A DNA stretch of 64,000 nt from assembly GCF_026262505.1 (NCBI RefSeq), contig NC_067206.1:1488001-1552000 (forward strand), in the 5' to 3' direction. The notes below the pieces were generated by a model that was given only the letters and a program-made list of their open reading frames with translations, searched no databases and was not told the origin of the DNA. Origin of the DNA: Trichomonas vaginalis G3. Lineage: Eukaryota > Parabasalia > Trichomonadida > Trichomonadidae. Every line of letters begins with the position of its first letter. The first letter of the stretch is position 1. Below, piece after piece: positions 9,615 through 17,850 of the stretch. Both the position numbers and the translations under genes were made by a program.

Positions 9615-10297
9615 TTAGAACCACTCGAGGTTCTCCTTACGGTTGTTGAGCTTGTCACCGTCAATGTGTCTGACCCTCGTCTTCTTGTCTGGATTTGGAA
9701 CCCATTGCATACCGACAAGCCTTCCATGGAAATTGAACCGTAATTTCGAAGGGTAAGGTTCAAGTGTCCCAAGTTGTTGAGGACTGGGGTAAGAACCTTG
9801 CCTGTCTCCTTGTTGCGGATTTGGTATGGGTAGGGTTGGGAAATTTCATAAGCGTCATCGGCAACAAGGGTTGCCCAAACTTCCTCTTCTTTGTGTTTCT
9901 CTTCTTCCTCTTCTTCCTCTTCTTCCTCGAAAATTCCTTCTTGAATTTGGTACTCACGAATTACGGTGGTGGAGGTTCTGTCCTTTCCGAGTGCCGCCCA
10001 GATGGTGTCAATCTCTTCGAAGAAACGGTAGATGAGTTGGGCAAGGTTTTGGTTCTCTATGTTGTATTGGCGCAAGGTTTCCGCGAAATCGTTCAGGACT
10101 TTCTTATTGGAAGCTTGGTTCGTGAGGACTTCGACTTTGAGATTGGTTATCTCTTCCATAAGACTACTTTGGAGAGTCTTAATGGTGTTTGACAGATGAG
10201 CGTTCAATTGGGCAATTTGAATTTGAACTGGGCGCTTGTCTGACAACCTTGAAAGGACATCTGCCATTGAGTTTGGCTTCGGTGCTTGTTCGGACAT
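9615..10297 (-). pseudogene. Coiled-coil protein with NUMOD4/HNH endonuclease-like C-terminus
   Basis: The first 100 residues (MSEQAPKPNSMADVLSRL onward) form a predicted coiled coil, followed by a run of glutamates. The next block (YEISQPYPYQIRNKETGKVL, then LNNLGHLNLTLRN) matches the NUMOD4 pattern known upstream of HNH homing endonucleases. The far end still encodes an HNH-type signature (HIDGDKLNNRKENLEW). NUMOD4-HNH proteins are DNA endonucleases that often act as selfish elements. Here the domain is attached to a structural-looking N-terminus. The remnant is broken. Confidence 0.6.
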
Positions 10298-10329
10298 CGA
10301 AAAAATGAAGTGGTTTGAGAATGACGGTT

Positions 10330-10914
10330 TTACTTCAAAAAGCTTGTTATGACGGTTAAGTCATACAACAAGTTTAAAATAATATCTTGTTCTTCTTCTG
10401 AACGTTTGTTGTCTCTTCCGATAAAAGTTTGGAACATGAGAACCAAAAAACGTTTTTTGAGATTGTGAAAGAGTTCAGGCAAACGTTCATATTCCGGATA
10501 TGTTGGGAGCAGTTCGAAACATCTGAGCTGACTTTCGGACAAAATTGGGACAATGTCAGAAAATTCATCTTTGGTCGGACTGCTTGAAGGTAAGTCCCTT
10601 ACATGTAAGTAGCTCTGGTAAAGTCTTCTCATTTCTGCTAACTTTTGGAGTATAGCTTCGTAGTTTAGAAGTTTTAATTTTAATTGTCTTATTCCACTCT
10701 TGACATCTAAACGGTAACTATCCATGAGGTCAAGAGTAGCTTTGGTAGCTTTAAGTGGAGCTATCTGTTCCTTGACTCCTGCAATTTTGGTTGCAATTGT
10801 GATTTGAGCTCCTTCAAGTTCGCCGTCTATGTCGTTCTCAACGTCTTCAACCATAGCTTGAAACTCTTCATCGGTCCATTGAGATTGGTGTGGGACGAAT
10901 TTAACTTGCTTCAT
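10330..10914 (-). CDS. Unrecognised helical protein (194 aa)
   Basis: An open frame of 194 residues starting MKQVKFVPHQSQWTDEEF. It is strongly helical, with charged heptad-like stretches (residues about 20-110) and a Leu-rich C-terminus. No catalytic motif, membrane segment or zinc site is seen. It lies in a run of minus-strand genes between the NUMOD4/HNH gene and the dyad array. It has no counterpart in Polinton B or C in this window, so it belongs to the variable part of the element. Confidence 0.5.
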   Translation of the reverse strand: MKQVKFVPHQSQWTDEEFQAMVEDVENDIDGELEGAQITIATKIAGVKEQIAPLKATKATLDLMDSYRLDVKSGIRQLKLKLLNYEAILQKLAEMRRLYQSYLHVRDLPSSSPTKDEFSDIVPILSESQLRCFELLPTYPEYERLPELFHNLKKRFLVLMFQTFIGRDNKRSEEEQDIILNLLYDLTVITSFLK

Positions 10915-11028
10915 TCAAAAAATGTTTTTACTCAAAGCGTGCCATGTATATGTCTATAAGAAACTTACCAGAAGGCTTCTTCTTCACATGCGTAAAAACA
11001 TAAAAAAAGTGAAGTTAAAATGAGATGT

Positions 11029-11430
11029 TTACTGAACTGGCTGAAGAACTGGCTGAAGAACTGGCTGAAGAACTGGCTGAATGTCGCCTTCACAGGTTAT
11101 GTAGAATGGCTGTCCTGAGAAGTGGAACAGTCCTTTGAGAATTTGTATAATTCGTGGAATTGGACTCTCTCTGTTTGGAAGTTGTATCCATGGGCGCTTT
11201 GCAAAGAACTTGAGAATAGCTTCTTTCTTCATCTCCTTTATGTCGTCTACAGGAGTGTTTTCTGGTATTTGAATTGGAATTCCGGTTTCATTTTCGATTT
11301 TCAGCGCACCTCTTCCAGACAACCAGCAGCCGAGGGACTTGTTGGCTTTGTCCTTGCCCAAGTACTGCTTAACAACTTCATTTACCTCTATAAGGTAAAT
11401 TGCCTCATCTAATGGCTCGATGTTGTCCAT
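11029..11430 (-). CDS. Protein beside the dyad array, with VLQP tail repeats (133 aa)
   Basis: An open frame of 133 residues starting MDNIEPLDEAIYLIEV. Its end carries tandem VLQP units, encoded by a 12-bp DNA repeat (about 11038-11082). The start codon directly abuts the dyad array, with no other spacer. In Polinton B only the first codons survive beside the array at 45592-45614. The function is unknown. The divergent arrangement with the MSDVPP gene suggests joint regulation through the array. Confidence 0.5.
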   Translation of the reverse strand: MDNIEPLDEAIYLIEVNEVVKQYLGKDKANKSLGCWLSGRGALKIENETGIPIQIPENTPVDDIKEMKKEAILKFFAKRPWIQLPNRESPIPRIIQILKGLFHFSGQPFYITCEGDIQPVLQPVLQPVLQPVQ

Positions 11431-11830
11431 TGTTCTGTTTCAGAACAAGTCTTGTTCTGTTTCAGAACAAGTCTTGTACTTTTTCAGAACAAGTATTGTT
11501 CTGAATCAGAACAAGTCTTGTACTTTTTCAGAACAATACTTGTTCTGATTCAGAACAAATTTCCCGTCAAAGCTCTCAATTTGTGAGAAATATTGTTCTG
11601 ATTCAGAACAATATTTGTTCTGTTTCAGAACAATATTTGTCCTGTTTCAGAACAATATTTGTCCTGTTTCAGAACAATATTTGTCCTGTTTCAGAACAAT
11701 ATTTGTCCTGTTTCAGAACAATACTTGTACTGTTTCAGAACAATACTTGTACTTTTTCAGAACAATACTTGTACTGTTTCAGAACAATACTTGTACTTTT
11801 TCAGAACAATACTTGTACTTTTTCAGAACA
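11431..11830. repeat. Iteron-like dyad repeat array between divergent genes
   Basis: About 400 bp consist of units of 22-23 bp, each holding the dyad GTTCTG-N3-CAGAAC or a close variant. A non-repeated core at about 11557-11592 splits the array in two. The array reaches the start codons on both sides. All three plus-strand frames stay open through it because the unit has no stop. Comparable arrays occur at 39427-39730 and 45290-45595 in Polinton B. A regulatory or replication-origin role is inferred. Confidence 0.85.
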
Positions 11831-12436
11831 ATGTCCGACGTACCACCAACCGAGTCCATTCCAAAGCCAGAAGTACCGAAAGCTACAGAACCTAAAGCAC
11901 CAGCCCCTGCACCTCAGTTCCAGCAAGTACCTCCACCAAATTTCTACCAATTTCCACCTCAATGTTACTACCCACCACAAGGCTTCCCGAACTACCCTCC
12001 TCCTCAGCCTATGCCTTACTTCCCCAACCCTTGGATGTTCCCGCAAGCTCCACCCCAGCAAGCTCCACCCCAGCAATTCCAATCTCAATCCCAATCGAAG
12101 AGAGACCAAGACTTCGAAGAAGGTCTGAACCGCTTACGCAAAGAGTATGCTACAGCTCCAATGGAAGATGACAGGCTTTCAGTCTCTTCCCTCAAATCGA
12201 CCGATTCGACTCGTACCACAGATTCGGTTCGCGACCGTGAAGACTACCTCAAGCAGTCTGAGAGACTCTTCATCCTACAATCATTTACAGTTGGAGCTCT
12301 CAAGAACATGCGCAATTACGAAGGTCAAACACCAGCTGGAGACCGCAAAACAGACGTACTCGCAAGAGCCGTCCAGCTCGTCAAGACAAAGACTGAGATA
12401 GTCGACTTCATTCTTGCAGCTTGCCCATACAAGTAA
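11831..12436 (+). CDS. Pro/Gln-rich protein with helical C-terminus (MSDVPP family)
   Basis: From the ATG next to the array the frame gives about 201 residues. It has a Pro/Gln/Tyr/Phe-rich first half (PAPAPQFQQVPPPNFYQFPP and similar), a Ser/Thr/Arg patch, and a helical end (FTVGALKNMRNYEG onward). The open frame also runs back through the whole array, so a longer start cannot be excluded. Starts of the same family lie beside the arrays at 39340-39426 (MTDVPLPE) and at about 45267-45296. The function is unknown. A DNA-binding partner of the array is a guess from position. Confidence 0.55.
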   Translation: MSDVPPTESIPKPEVPKATEPKAPAPAPQFQQVPPPNFYQFPPQCYYPPQGFPNYPPPQPMPYFPNPWMFPQAPPQQAPPQQFQSQSQSKRDQDFEEGLNRLRKEYATAPMEDDRLSVSSLKSTDSTRTTDSVRDREDYLKQSERLFILQSFTVGALKNMRNYEGQTPAGDRKTDVLARAVQLVKTKTEIVDFILAACPYK

Positions 12437-12465
12437 AAAAAATAAACAATTACGAGTTAAACTTT

Positions 12466-12666
12466 TTATTCTTTCTTTTCTGAGTTGTTTAGAGCTGGTT
12501 TCTCTTGTAGGAGCCTTTCGTACTCTTCCATGGTCATGTAATTGCGAATTTGGTACGCAATTCCAGGTTCGTTGTTTTTGAACCTTACGTATGTAACGCT
12601 TCCATCCTCCTCAGGGAAGTAAGCTGCTAACATCTGACCAAGTTTTCTCGGTGACTCGGAGCTCAT
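12466..12666 (-). CDS. Small acidic protein (66 aa), unrecognised
   Basis: A frame of 66 residues from the ATG at 12664-12666 (MSSESPRKLGQMLAAYFPEE). It has mixed charge and a helical C-terminus ending in Lys/Glu. The sequence before the start is AT-rich. No family is recognised. It belongs to the small-gene cluster between the array and the ATPase gene. Confidence 0.4.
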   Translation of the reverse strand: MSSESPRKLGQMLAAYFPEEDGSVTYVRFKNNEPGIAYQIRNYMTMEEYERLLQEKPALNNSEKKE

Positions 12667-12718
12667 TAAAAATGTCACTTTTTAAACGTTAAGTTTTTAG
12701 TCTTATTTTACCCTTTGT

Positions 12719-12913
12719 TTACCCTTTGTTTACCCTTTGTTTGTCAAGGTAGTATTGGAGTGCAATTTCTCCAAATTCTCTGTGTCGGAGTTCTTCAGCA
12801 TTTTCCAAGGTGTACCTGGAGAACTCAAAGAAGTTGTCAAGAAGATACTGCCATGCTGCTCTTCTGAGTTCGTCGGTATTTTGGAAGTGTTGCACCTTCG
12901 AGTCTTCGGACAT
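12719..12913 (-). CDS. Small helical protein (64 aa), unrecognised
   Basis: The likely start is the internal ATG at 12911-12913 (MSEDSKVQHFQNTDELRRAA), because the upstream seven codons fall in a repeat. The product is helical and charged. Its end overlaps an 11-bp tandem repeat (ACCCTTTGTTT, about 12710-12741), so the C-terminus may vary in length between copies. No family is recognised. Confidence 0.4.
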   Translation of the reverse strand: MSEDSKVQHFQNTDELRRAAWQYLLDNFFEFSRYTLENAEELRHREFGEIALQYYLDKQRVNKG

Positions 12914-12934
12914 GAAAAAATGACACTTTTTCAT

Positions 12935-13110
12935 TATATAACTGTTATTTTTTTACGAAGAGAACTTTTGCACTTCGTAAAAAAAATCCCTGAAATCGTG
13001 AAAAAATGACCAAATTTCATTATGTAACTGTTATTTTTTTACGAAGAGAACTTTGACACTTCGTCAAAAAAATCCCTAAAATCATATCTTTTATACAAAA
13101 AAATGAAGAA
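12935..13110. repeat. Two copies of the ACGAAG hairpin repeat
   Basis: Two tandem copies of an about 75-bp unit. Each contains an A/T-run plus ACGAAG...CTTCGT hairpin with a stem of about 13 bp, and ends with a GAAATTTGGTCATTTTTTC-like block (here in reverse). The same unit occurs in Polinton B at about 42735-42830, 42970-43040, 43155-43240 and 43710-43800. Confidence 0.7.
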
Positions 13111-13150
13111 TAACTTTCACTTTTTCTATTAAACCGTTTTGGCATTTCTC

Positions 13151-13330
13151 ATGAGTGAGTATAGTTCTGCCGAACCATTGGAAGAGAAGAAGTACCCTTG
13201 CTGGCAAAAGACAAAAATAGTTGCCTTAGTTGTCATTGCAATTGTACTCGTAATTGAATTCATTGTACTTCTCTTCACGTACATAAAACTCAGCAATGGT
13301 ATTTGCTTTAAGAAGCTACCATCTTACTAA
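13151..13330 (+). CDS. Small single-pass membrane protein (59 aa)
   Basis: From the ATG at 13151 the product has a short hydrophilic N-terminus (MSEYSSAEPLEEKKYPCW). A strongly hydrophobic segment of about 23 residues follows (IVALVVIAIVLVIEFIVLLF), then a short cationic tail. It is probably a one-pass membrane protein. Small membrane proteins are common in Polinton-like viruses, but this one is not recognised. It lies tail to tail with the packaging ATPase. Confidence 0.5.
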   Translation: MSEYSSAEPLEEKKYPCWQKTKIVALVVIAIVLVIEFIVLLFTYIKLSNGICFKKLPSY

Positions 13331-13349
13331 GACTAAACACTTAGATTTT

Positions 13350-14225
13350 TCAAGCTTGACTTTTTACAATTTGAACTTTGTTTGCGTAGATATGAATTCT
13401 GAAAGAAGTATGAGGGTCTTGTATGACTTTGTACTTCTCCCATAGTTCATGTCTGTCAAACTTACCTGCCATGGACTCTTTCATAAGTTCCATGAAATCG
13501 TCTTCGGACAATCCGGGGAAAAGTACAATGTCAGTAAGTATTCTCTTTACATCCTTACTTAAACTCTTTGCTGTCTGTACACAAATGACAACAGAGATGT
13601 TAAAGTGTCTGAGCTTCTTAAGAATTCGACACATATCTTGTTCTCTGTTCTTTAACAAAGGATGAGAAGCAAAGTCATCTAAGATAAGAAGACACCTATG
13701 AGGGTATGTCTTCCAATCGTAAGATTGCAATTTCTTCGAAATGTATTCTATCTCTTTCTGTTTGTTTCTGAAGTGTTTCTTCTCTAATATTCTCTGCATT
13801 TCCTCATTTGGGTCTTTAAACTTCGAATTGACATACTCATTTATAGCATTGTACTTCAAAACTCTTCTTTGGTACTTCTTTATCCAATCTAACAACTCAG
13901 AGTCTTTTATACATACTAACTTAGACTTCTTTATAATATCTTTGAACGAATTGACGGTTTGGTCAAATTGACCAGAAGTACTACAAATAACAACTAACTC
14001 ATAGAATGGGTTCTTCTCATCTAGTTCTTGTTGTTGTGCAGCCATTTTAAGATAAGTGAAAGTCTTACCCGACCCAGGTGGTGCAATTAGACCTGTTATA
14101 CCATTCTGAGCAAATAAGAACTTGTCATGTATGGGTTTTATCTGAGCATTTTCTAATTTCACCTTGTTCTTATTTAAAACATTCTCAAATTTTTTGTCAA
14201 TGTCAGCAAACTTTTTTTCTAACAT
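13350..14225 (-). CDS. A32/FtsK-HerA-type genome-packaging ATPase of Polinton A
   Basis: The start at MLEKKFADIDKKF (14223-14225) matches Polinton B. The Walker A motif is GLIAPPGSGKTF, and the Walker B motif is LLILDDFASHPLL. A sensor-like region follows (ISVVICVQTAKSL), as does the block DIVLFPGLSEDDF. This is the packaging ATPase family of Polintons, adenovirus-like and poxvirus-like viruses, which pumps DNA into capsids. The A copy is one open frame of about 292 residues. The start region lies 36 bp from a divergent gene. Confidence 0.85.
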   Translation of the reverse strand: MLEKKFADIDKKFENVLNKNKVKLENAQIKPIHDKFLFAQNGITGLIAPPGSGKTFTYLKMAAQQQELDEKNPFYELVVICSTSGQFDQTVNSFKDIIKKSKLVCIKDSELLDWIKKYQRRVLKYNAINEYVNSKFKDPNEEMQRILEKKHFRNKQKEIEYISKKLQSYDWKTYPHRCLLILDDFASHPLLKNREQDMCRILKKLRHFNISVVICVQTAKSLSKDVKRILTDIVLFPGLSEDDFMELMKESMAGKFDRHELWEKYKVIQDPHTSFRIHIYANKVQIVKSQA

Positions 14226-14261
14226 ATTTTTAGAAAAATTAAAATTTTTATCTTTTAGAAA

Positions 14262-14713
14262 ATGTCTAGTGATTTCGCCATCTATATTCGAGACAAGCTT
14301 TTCGACAGCAAAACATCTGTAGACCATAAAATCTTACATAGTGTAAACAAGAAAGGTGAATTTGTTCTAAAGTTCTGTTTCTGGGAATATGACAAGAACC
14401 ATAAAACATTAAGCAGAGAAGTCTTAAAATTTGTCAATGACAGACTTGTTGACAGAGATGACGCCTCTTGGAGAGATGAAGTCCAACAAAACTTCTTAGA
14501 ATGCAAAGAAGACACATGCACTGTTCTTGAAGATGAAATAGAAAACAGAATAGAAGAGCTATTAAAGGACAAAGAACTTTTACAAAAATATGGTTCTGAG
14601 AAGTTTGACATAACTCCACCAGAAAAGAAGAAGAGAGAAAAGAAAGAAAGAAAGTAGAAGAAGAGAAGAAAGAACCTGAACCAGTTCCAGAGAAAAAGAA
14701 ATTTGACATGTAA
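14262..14713 (+). pseudogene. Unrecognised acidic/Lys-rich protein (MSSDFAIYI family), Polinton A copy
   Basis: It matches the whole-looking 148-residue frame at 37972-38418 in Polinton B. The start MSSDFAIYIRDKLFDSK is followed by a Trp/Phe-containing central part and a long Lys/Glu-rich C-terminal tail. It has no enzymatic motif. It is divergent from the packaging ATPase and convergent with the next gene, with which it shares a palindromic end signal. The A copy is broken. Confidence 0.5.
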
Positions 14714-14732
14714 AAATAAAATTTTATTTTTA
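14711..14732. terminator. 22-bp palindrome containing both stop codons of convergent genes
   Basis: A perfect palindrome of 22 bp, with half-site TAAAAATAAAA, covers the stop codon of the gene on each strand. Each stop is read as TAAAAATAAA, so it carries the trichomonad-type UAAA signal on both strands. The identical palindrome is kept at 37953-37974 in Polinton B. Confidence 0.7.
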
Positions 14733-15148
14733 GAACATTTCTGGGTCAATGTCAATGTTCTCTTCCTCTTTAGGAGCAAACACTGGCTTAGACTCTAAAA
14801 TCTTTTTACCCAATTTACCTTGAACTTCTACAACTTTAGACTCATAATATTCATAGTCGTCTGCTTTCTTTGGTTCATAAGGTATAACAAGTTTGTATGC
14901 TTTGCCTTCTTCGAGTTTTGAGAACCTTCTGTCAAAACTTTCTTTGACTGTAACAAACCTTCTATGTCTAAGTCTTCAAATTTCGCACCATTTTTAGTCA
15001 CAATAGCAAACTTAACTGGTTCGATGTTCCAAACTTTGCTGAATGAAGACTTTTCAAAATGGTAGAAGTAAACATTCAAATATGTGAATGGGTCTAGTTC
15101 TTCTTTAAGTCCTGACATGTACTTGTTTACTGAGATGAATTTTGTCAT
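14730..15148 (-). pseudogene. Unrecognised protein (MTKFISVNKYMSGLK family), Polinton A copy
   Basis: It is homologous to the whole-looking 139-residue frame at 37536-37955 in Polinton B. The start is MTKFISVNKYMSGLKEEL. The fold is mixed, with a central YLNVYFYHFEK strand block and an acidic end. Its position between the helicase and the ATPase suggests a replication accessory such as a single-strand-binding-like protein, but there is no motif to prove it. The A copy is broken. Confidence 0.5.
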
Positions 15149-15185
15149 CTTTTCTATCGGATAAAAAAAATATTTTTTTTAAAAT

Positions 15186-16420
15186 TTACTCAGAAAAATT
15201 TTTCTTTGTATATACACCATTCTGAACATCTAAAAGACTTTTGACATTTGCCAAGAATGTTCGTTTAGACGCTGTCATATAACCATACTCTTGACAATAT
15301 TGTTTATACGAATCGTACAATGACCTTTCATCTAAACACTCAAAGTCAGTTTCATCTATGAACAGTTCATATACACTCTTGTTTGCTTCTAACAATGTTT
15401 GTCTCTCTTCGGTATGTGGAATTTGTCTTGGATTGAACTTTGAAATATCTAATGTCATGAAATATGAGAACAAGTGGTTGTAAAAGTCAGATGTCAAAGT
15501 TTCTGCTAAGTCGTCAAAATATTCTGTATCTTGCATATGAGCTTCTGACGTTCTGACAACTACATATCTTCTGTCAGAACTTTCTAACTTCATCGGAACA
15601 GCATTGTTTGAAACCATAATGAAATTTGCAACATTTTCACAAACTCTTTGGTCTTTATATTTTCTTTCAACAACTCCAACTTTGTCTGTTATAAGACTCT
15701 TCAAAGCATCTGAGTTTAAAACTTTTGTTGTATCTATACTTTGAAGTTCGTTACATACTATAAGTTTCATATTCTCTATTGAAGAGTTAAATTTACCGCA
15801 GATGTTTTCTAAGTTTGTCATATTCGGATTCGAATAACCTCTAACAGTTTGCACAAAATATCTGTAAAGAAAGTGTTCTTACCTGTTCCTTGTTTTCCAA
15901 TTATAATGAGAGCAGTTTCATTTTTAGCACTTGGATGTTGTAAGATGTTTGCAAACCAACATAAGATATACTCATAGACTCTTTCGTTTCCATTGCATAT
16001 AATTTCTTTGACATGGTCTAACCAAGCTTCTATAATATTTTCTTTCCATTCTACTTGTTCGTATTTATATCCAGTGAAGATAGAATAGAAGTTTGGAGAA
16101 GGTGTATAGAACTTTATACCACGAACTGAAAAATCTTCTAACTTTGACAATAAGATATCCCAAGCATCTAACATCTTCATGCCAACTTGTACGACTTTTA
16201 TTTTCTTAAGTTTCTGTTTACATTCTTGTTCTGAAACTATTGTTGCTCTTGGTTTGTTAAAGACTACATCCCATTCTTTCATAACATAACATTCTGGGGC
16301 AGAGTCGACATAAATGACTAAACGTTTCAAATTCTCGACTGCTTTGTTATAGTCTCTAAATGGACACATATTTCTGAATGCTTGGAAGTCATAAAAATCT
16401 GAAACATCTATTCTGTACAT
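15186..16420 (-). pseudogene. Superfamily 3 helicase (D5-like) of Polinton A
   Basis: The start is MYRIDVSDFYDFQAF. The Walker A motif is IIIGKQGTGKNTFF. A following region has NFIMVSNNAVPM (sensor/motif C type), then SSDRRYVVVRTS. This order is typical of SF3 helicases of the D5/parvo-like class, which unwind DNA during viral replication. The helicase in Polinton B is 36265-37498. A short AT-palindromic gap separates it from the next gene upstream. The A copy is broken. Confidence 0.8.
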
Positions 16421-16448
16421 TTTTATAAAAATAAAAAAAAATTTTTTT

Positions 16449-17129
16449 TTATTCTTGAGCTATTTGTTGCATTTGTTGCATTTGTTGTTCTTGAGCTATT
16501 TGTTGTTGAAGTTGTTCTTGTAATACAATACTTTCACCAGTTGCATCTTCCAATTCGAAACTTTCTGCCGTCATTGACAAATACATAGGACATAAAAGTT
16601 TTACAGGAACAAAGTTTGCGTCAACTAAGGTTAAGTTTATGTTTGCTAAAGTGTTTGAGTTTACTAAAGCTGAAAACTCTGCATTCGAATGAACAATAGG
16701 CAAACCAGCAGAGAAAGTGTTGTTTATACGCATAAGTATCTTTTGGTCATAGTAGTTTCTGTCGACATTCGAATAACACTTTGAACCTAAGTTTGAAACA
16801 ATATATAAAATAGGTGTACTTAAAGTCAATGGAACAGACATTCCTTGTATGACACCTTTTCCTGTTATAGGAAACTGTTGGTAGTAAAAACCAGATATAA
16901 GTTTTGTATTATAGCTCATATTGTTTATAGTAAACTCAGTCGGACATCCAAACATAATGAAACCTGCTCTAGTTGCAGCACATGTTACACTCGTCCTTAA
17001 AGTATTAAATAAGTCAACAAAACCTGTTGGTGGTATATCTGAGTAAGTATCTTCAAAGGAGTATTTTTTACCATTCACAACAATAAAATCTTCTGGTGTC
17101 AAAAGAGCAAAACAAGCTTTAGTCGTCAT
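16449..17129 (-). CDS. Candidate minor capsid protein, family 2 (226 aa)
   Basis: A whole-looking frame starting MTTKACFALLTPEDFIVV. It is rich in beta-strand-like sequence and ends in a Gln/Ile/Ala repeat tail (QQIAQEQQMQQMQQ). A late strand block (LANINLTLVDANFVPVKLL) resembles the closing strands of single-jelly-roll vertex proteins of Polinton-like viruses. The neighbouring helicase and capsid genes fit a virion role. A copy is at 35569-36235 in Polinton B. The structural assignment is inferred, not shown. Confidence 0.45.
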   Translation of the reverse strand: MTTKACFALLTPEDFIVVNGKKYSFEDTYSDIPPTGFVDLFNTLRTSVTCAATRAGFIMFGCPTEFTINNMSYNTKLISGFYYQQFPITGKGVIQGMSVPLTLSTPILYIVSNLGSKCYSNVDRNYYDQKILMRINNTFSAGLPIVHSNAEFSALVNSNTLANINLTLVDANFVPVKLLCPMYLSMTAESFELEDATGESIVLQEQLQQQIAQEQQMQQMQQIAQE

Positions 17130-17134
17130 TGTGT

Positions 17135-17230
17135 TTAAGTTAGTTTACAATATCGTCCTTGAGGACTTTGTAAGTTTGTTGTTATAGAATTATATGACTC
17201 AGGGTTTTTAGTCGTAATAGTATAAACCAT
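17135..17230 (-). CDS. Possible micro-protein (31 aa)
   Basis: A frame of 31 codons (MVYTITTKNPESYNSITTNL onward) fills the gap before the minor capsid gene. It ends five bases before the latter's start codon. A similar sequence occurs at about 35450-35560 in Polinton B. It is too short to judge by composition. It could also be a conserved leader. Confidence 0.25.
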   Translation of the reverse strand: MVYTITTKNPESYNSITTNLQSPQGRYCKLT

Positions 17231-17250
17231 TGTTGTCTTCTGCCATTTAC

Positions 17251-17832
17251 TTAGCAAATAAATTTTAATGAAATGTTGTGGTCGTCAAATATTTTTATAA
17301 CGTCTGGGAAACTATATTTTAAGTTCAACGTTTCACCTCCTTTCATAACGTATATCTTGTCAATGACATTATATGAAACACCACAGCAACTAACGTCGGG
17401 TTCTATTTCTTTGATGTTTATATCGTCTGCCTCTGTCAAAAGTTTCAATAGTTCTTTCAAAACTTCATGAGGTGCAATGACATATGAGTTCACTTTTACA
17501 GGGTTGTGTTCGACCAAGTTTAACATTATACCTAAAGCTTGACAAATCTTCTCCTGAGTTTGAAGTTTGTCTTTCAGTTGTTGGTAGTCGTTTCGAATAT
17601 CTGCAACAGAACTTAAGTCTCTGCTAACTTCAGGGTATGTTGGTTGTTCTTTTACAGGAACAATTGTTATACCATCTTCGTCTTCGTATGGTTTCCCCAC
17701 TTCAACATCTCTTTCTTTGACATTGACAATAACACTTTGACTGTTTGTTTGAGTTGGTGAATTTAACTTCACATCTGCCACCGCCATTAAACCTTTTGAA
17801 ACACTTACGCTTCTATTTTTCGGAAATGACAT
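17251..17832 (-). CDS. Conserved coiled-coil protein with CCG block (193 aa)
   Basis: The start at MSFPKNRSVSVSKG is placed by the promoter-like box and by the B copy. The first half has Ser/Thr/Val-rich and charged stretches. The middle has a coiled coil (NDYQQLKDKLQTQEK). The C-terminal domain contains DVSCCGVSYNVIDKIYVMKG. The divergent gene 58542-59045 in Polinton C shares that domain (IECCGQTPLFMKIGNIRII), so the family crosses element types. The function is unknown. A virion scaffold or cement protein is possible from its place beside the capsid gene. Confidence 0.55.
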   Translation of the reverse strand: MSFPKNRSVSVSKGLMAVADVKLNSPTQTNSQSVIVNVKERDVEVGKPYEDEDGITIVPVKEQPTYPEVSRDLSSVADIRNDYQQLKDKLQTQEKICQALGIMLNLVEHNPVKVNSYVIAPHEVLKELLKLLTEADDINIKEIEPDVSCCGVSYNVIDKIYVMKGGETLNLKYSFPDVIKIFDDHNISLKFIC

Positions 17833-17850
17833 TTTACTTAGAATAAAAAG
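17833..17850. promoter_or_regulatory. Divergent promoter-like spacer with TAGAATAAAA box
   Basis: An 18-bp spacer between two divergent start codons contains TTACTTAGAATAAAA before the plus-strand gene. The same spacer is kept at 34607-34624 in Polinton B, and a similar box lies at 3042-3053. Confidence 0.5.

Noticed and set aside
11431-11830. Array as a CRISPR
   Set aside because: Units of 22-23 bp are contiguous without distinct spacers and there are no cas genes; this is a eukaryotic element.
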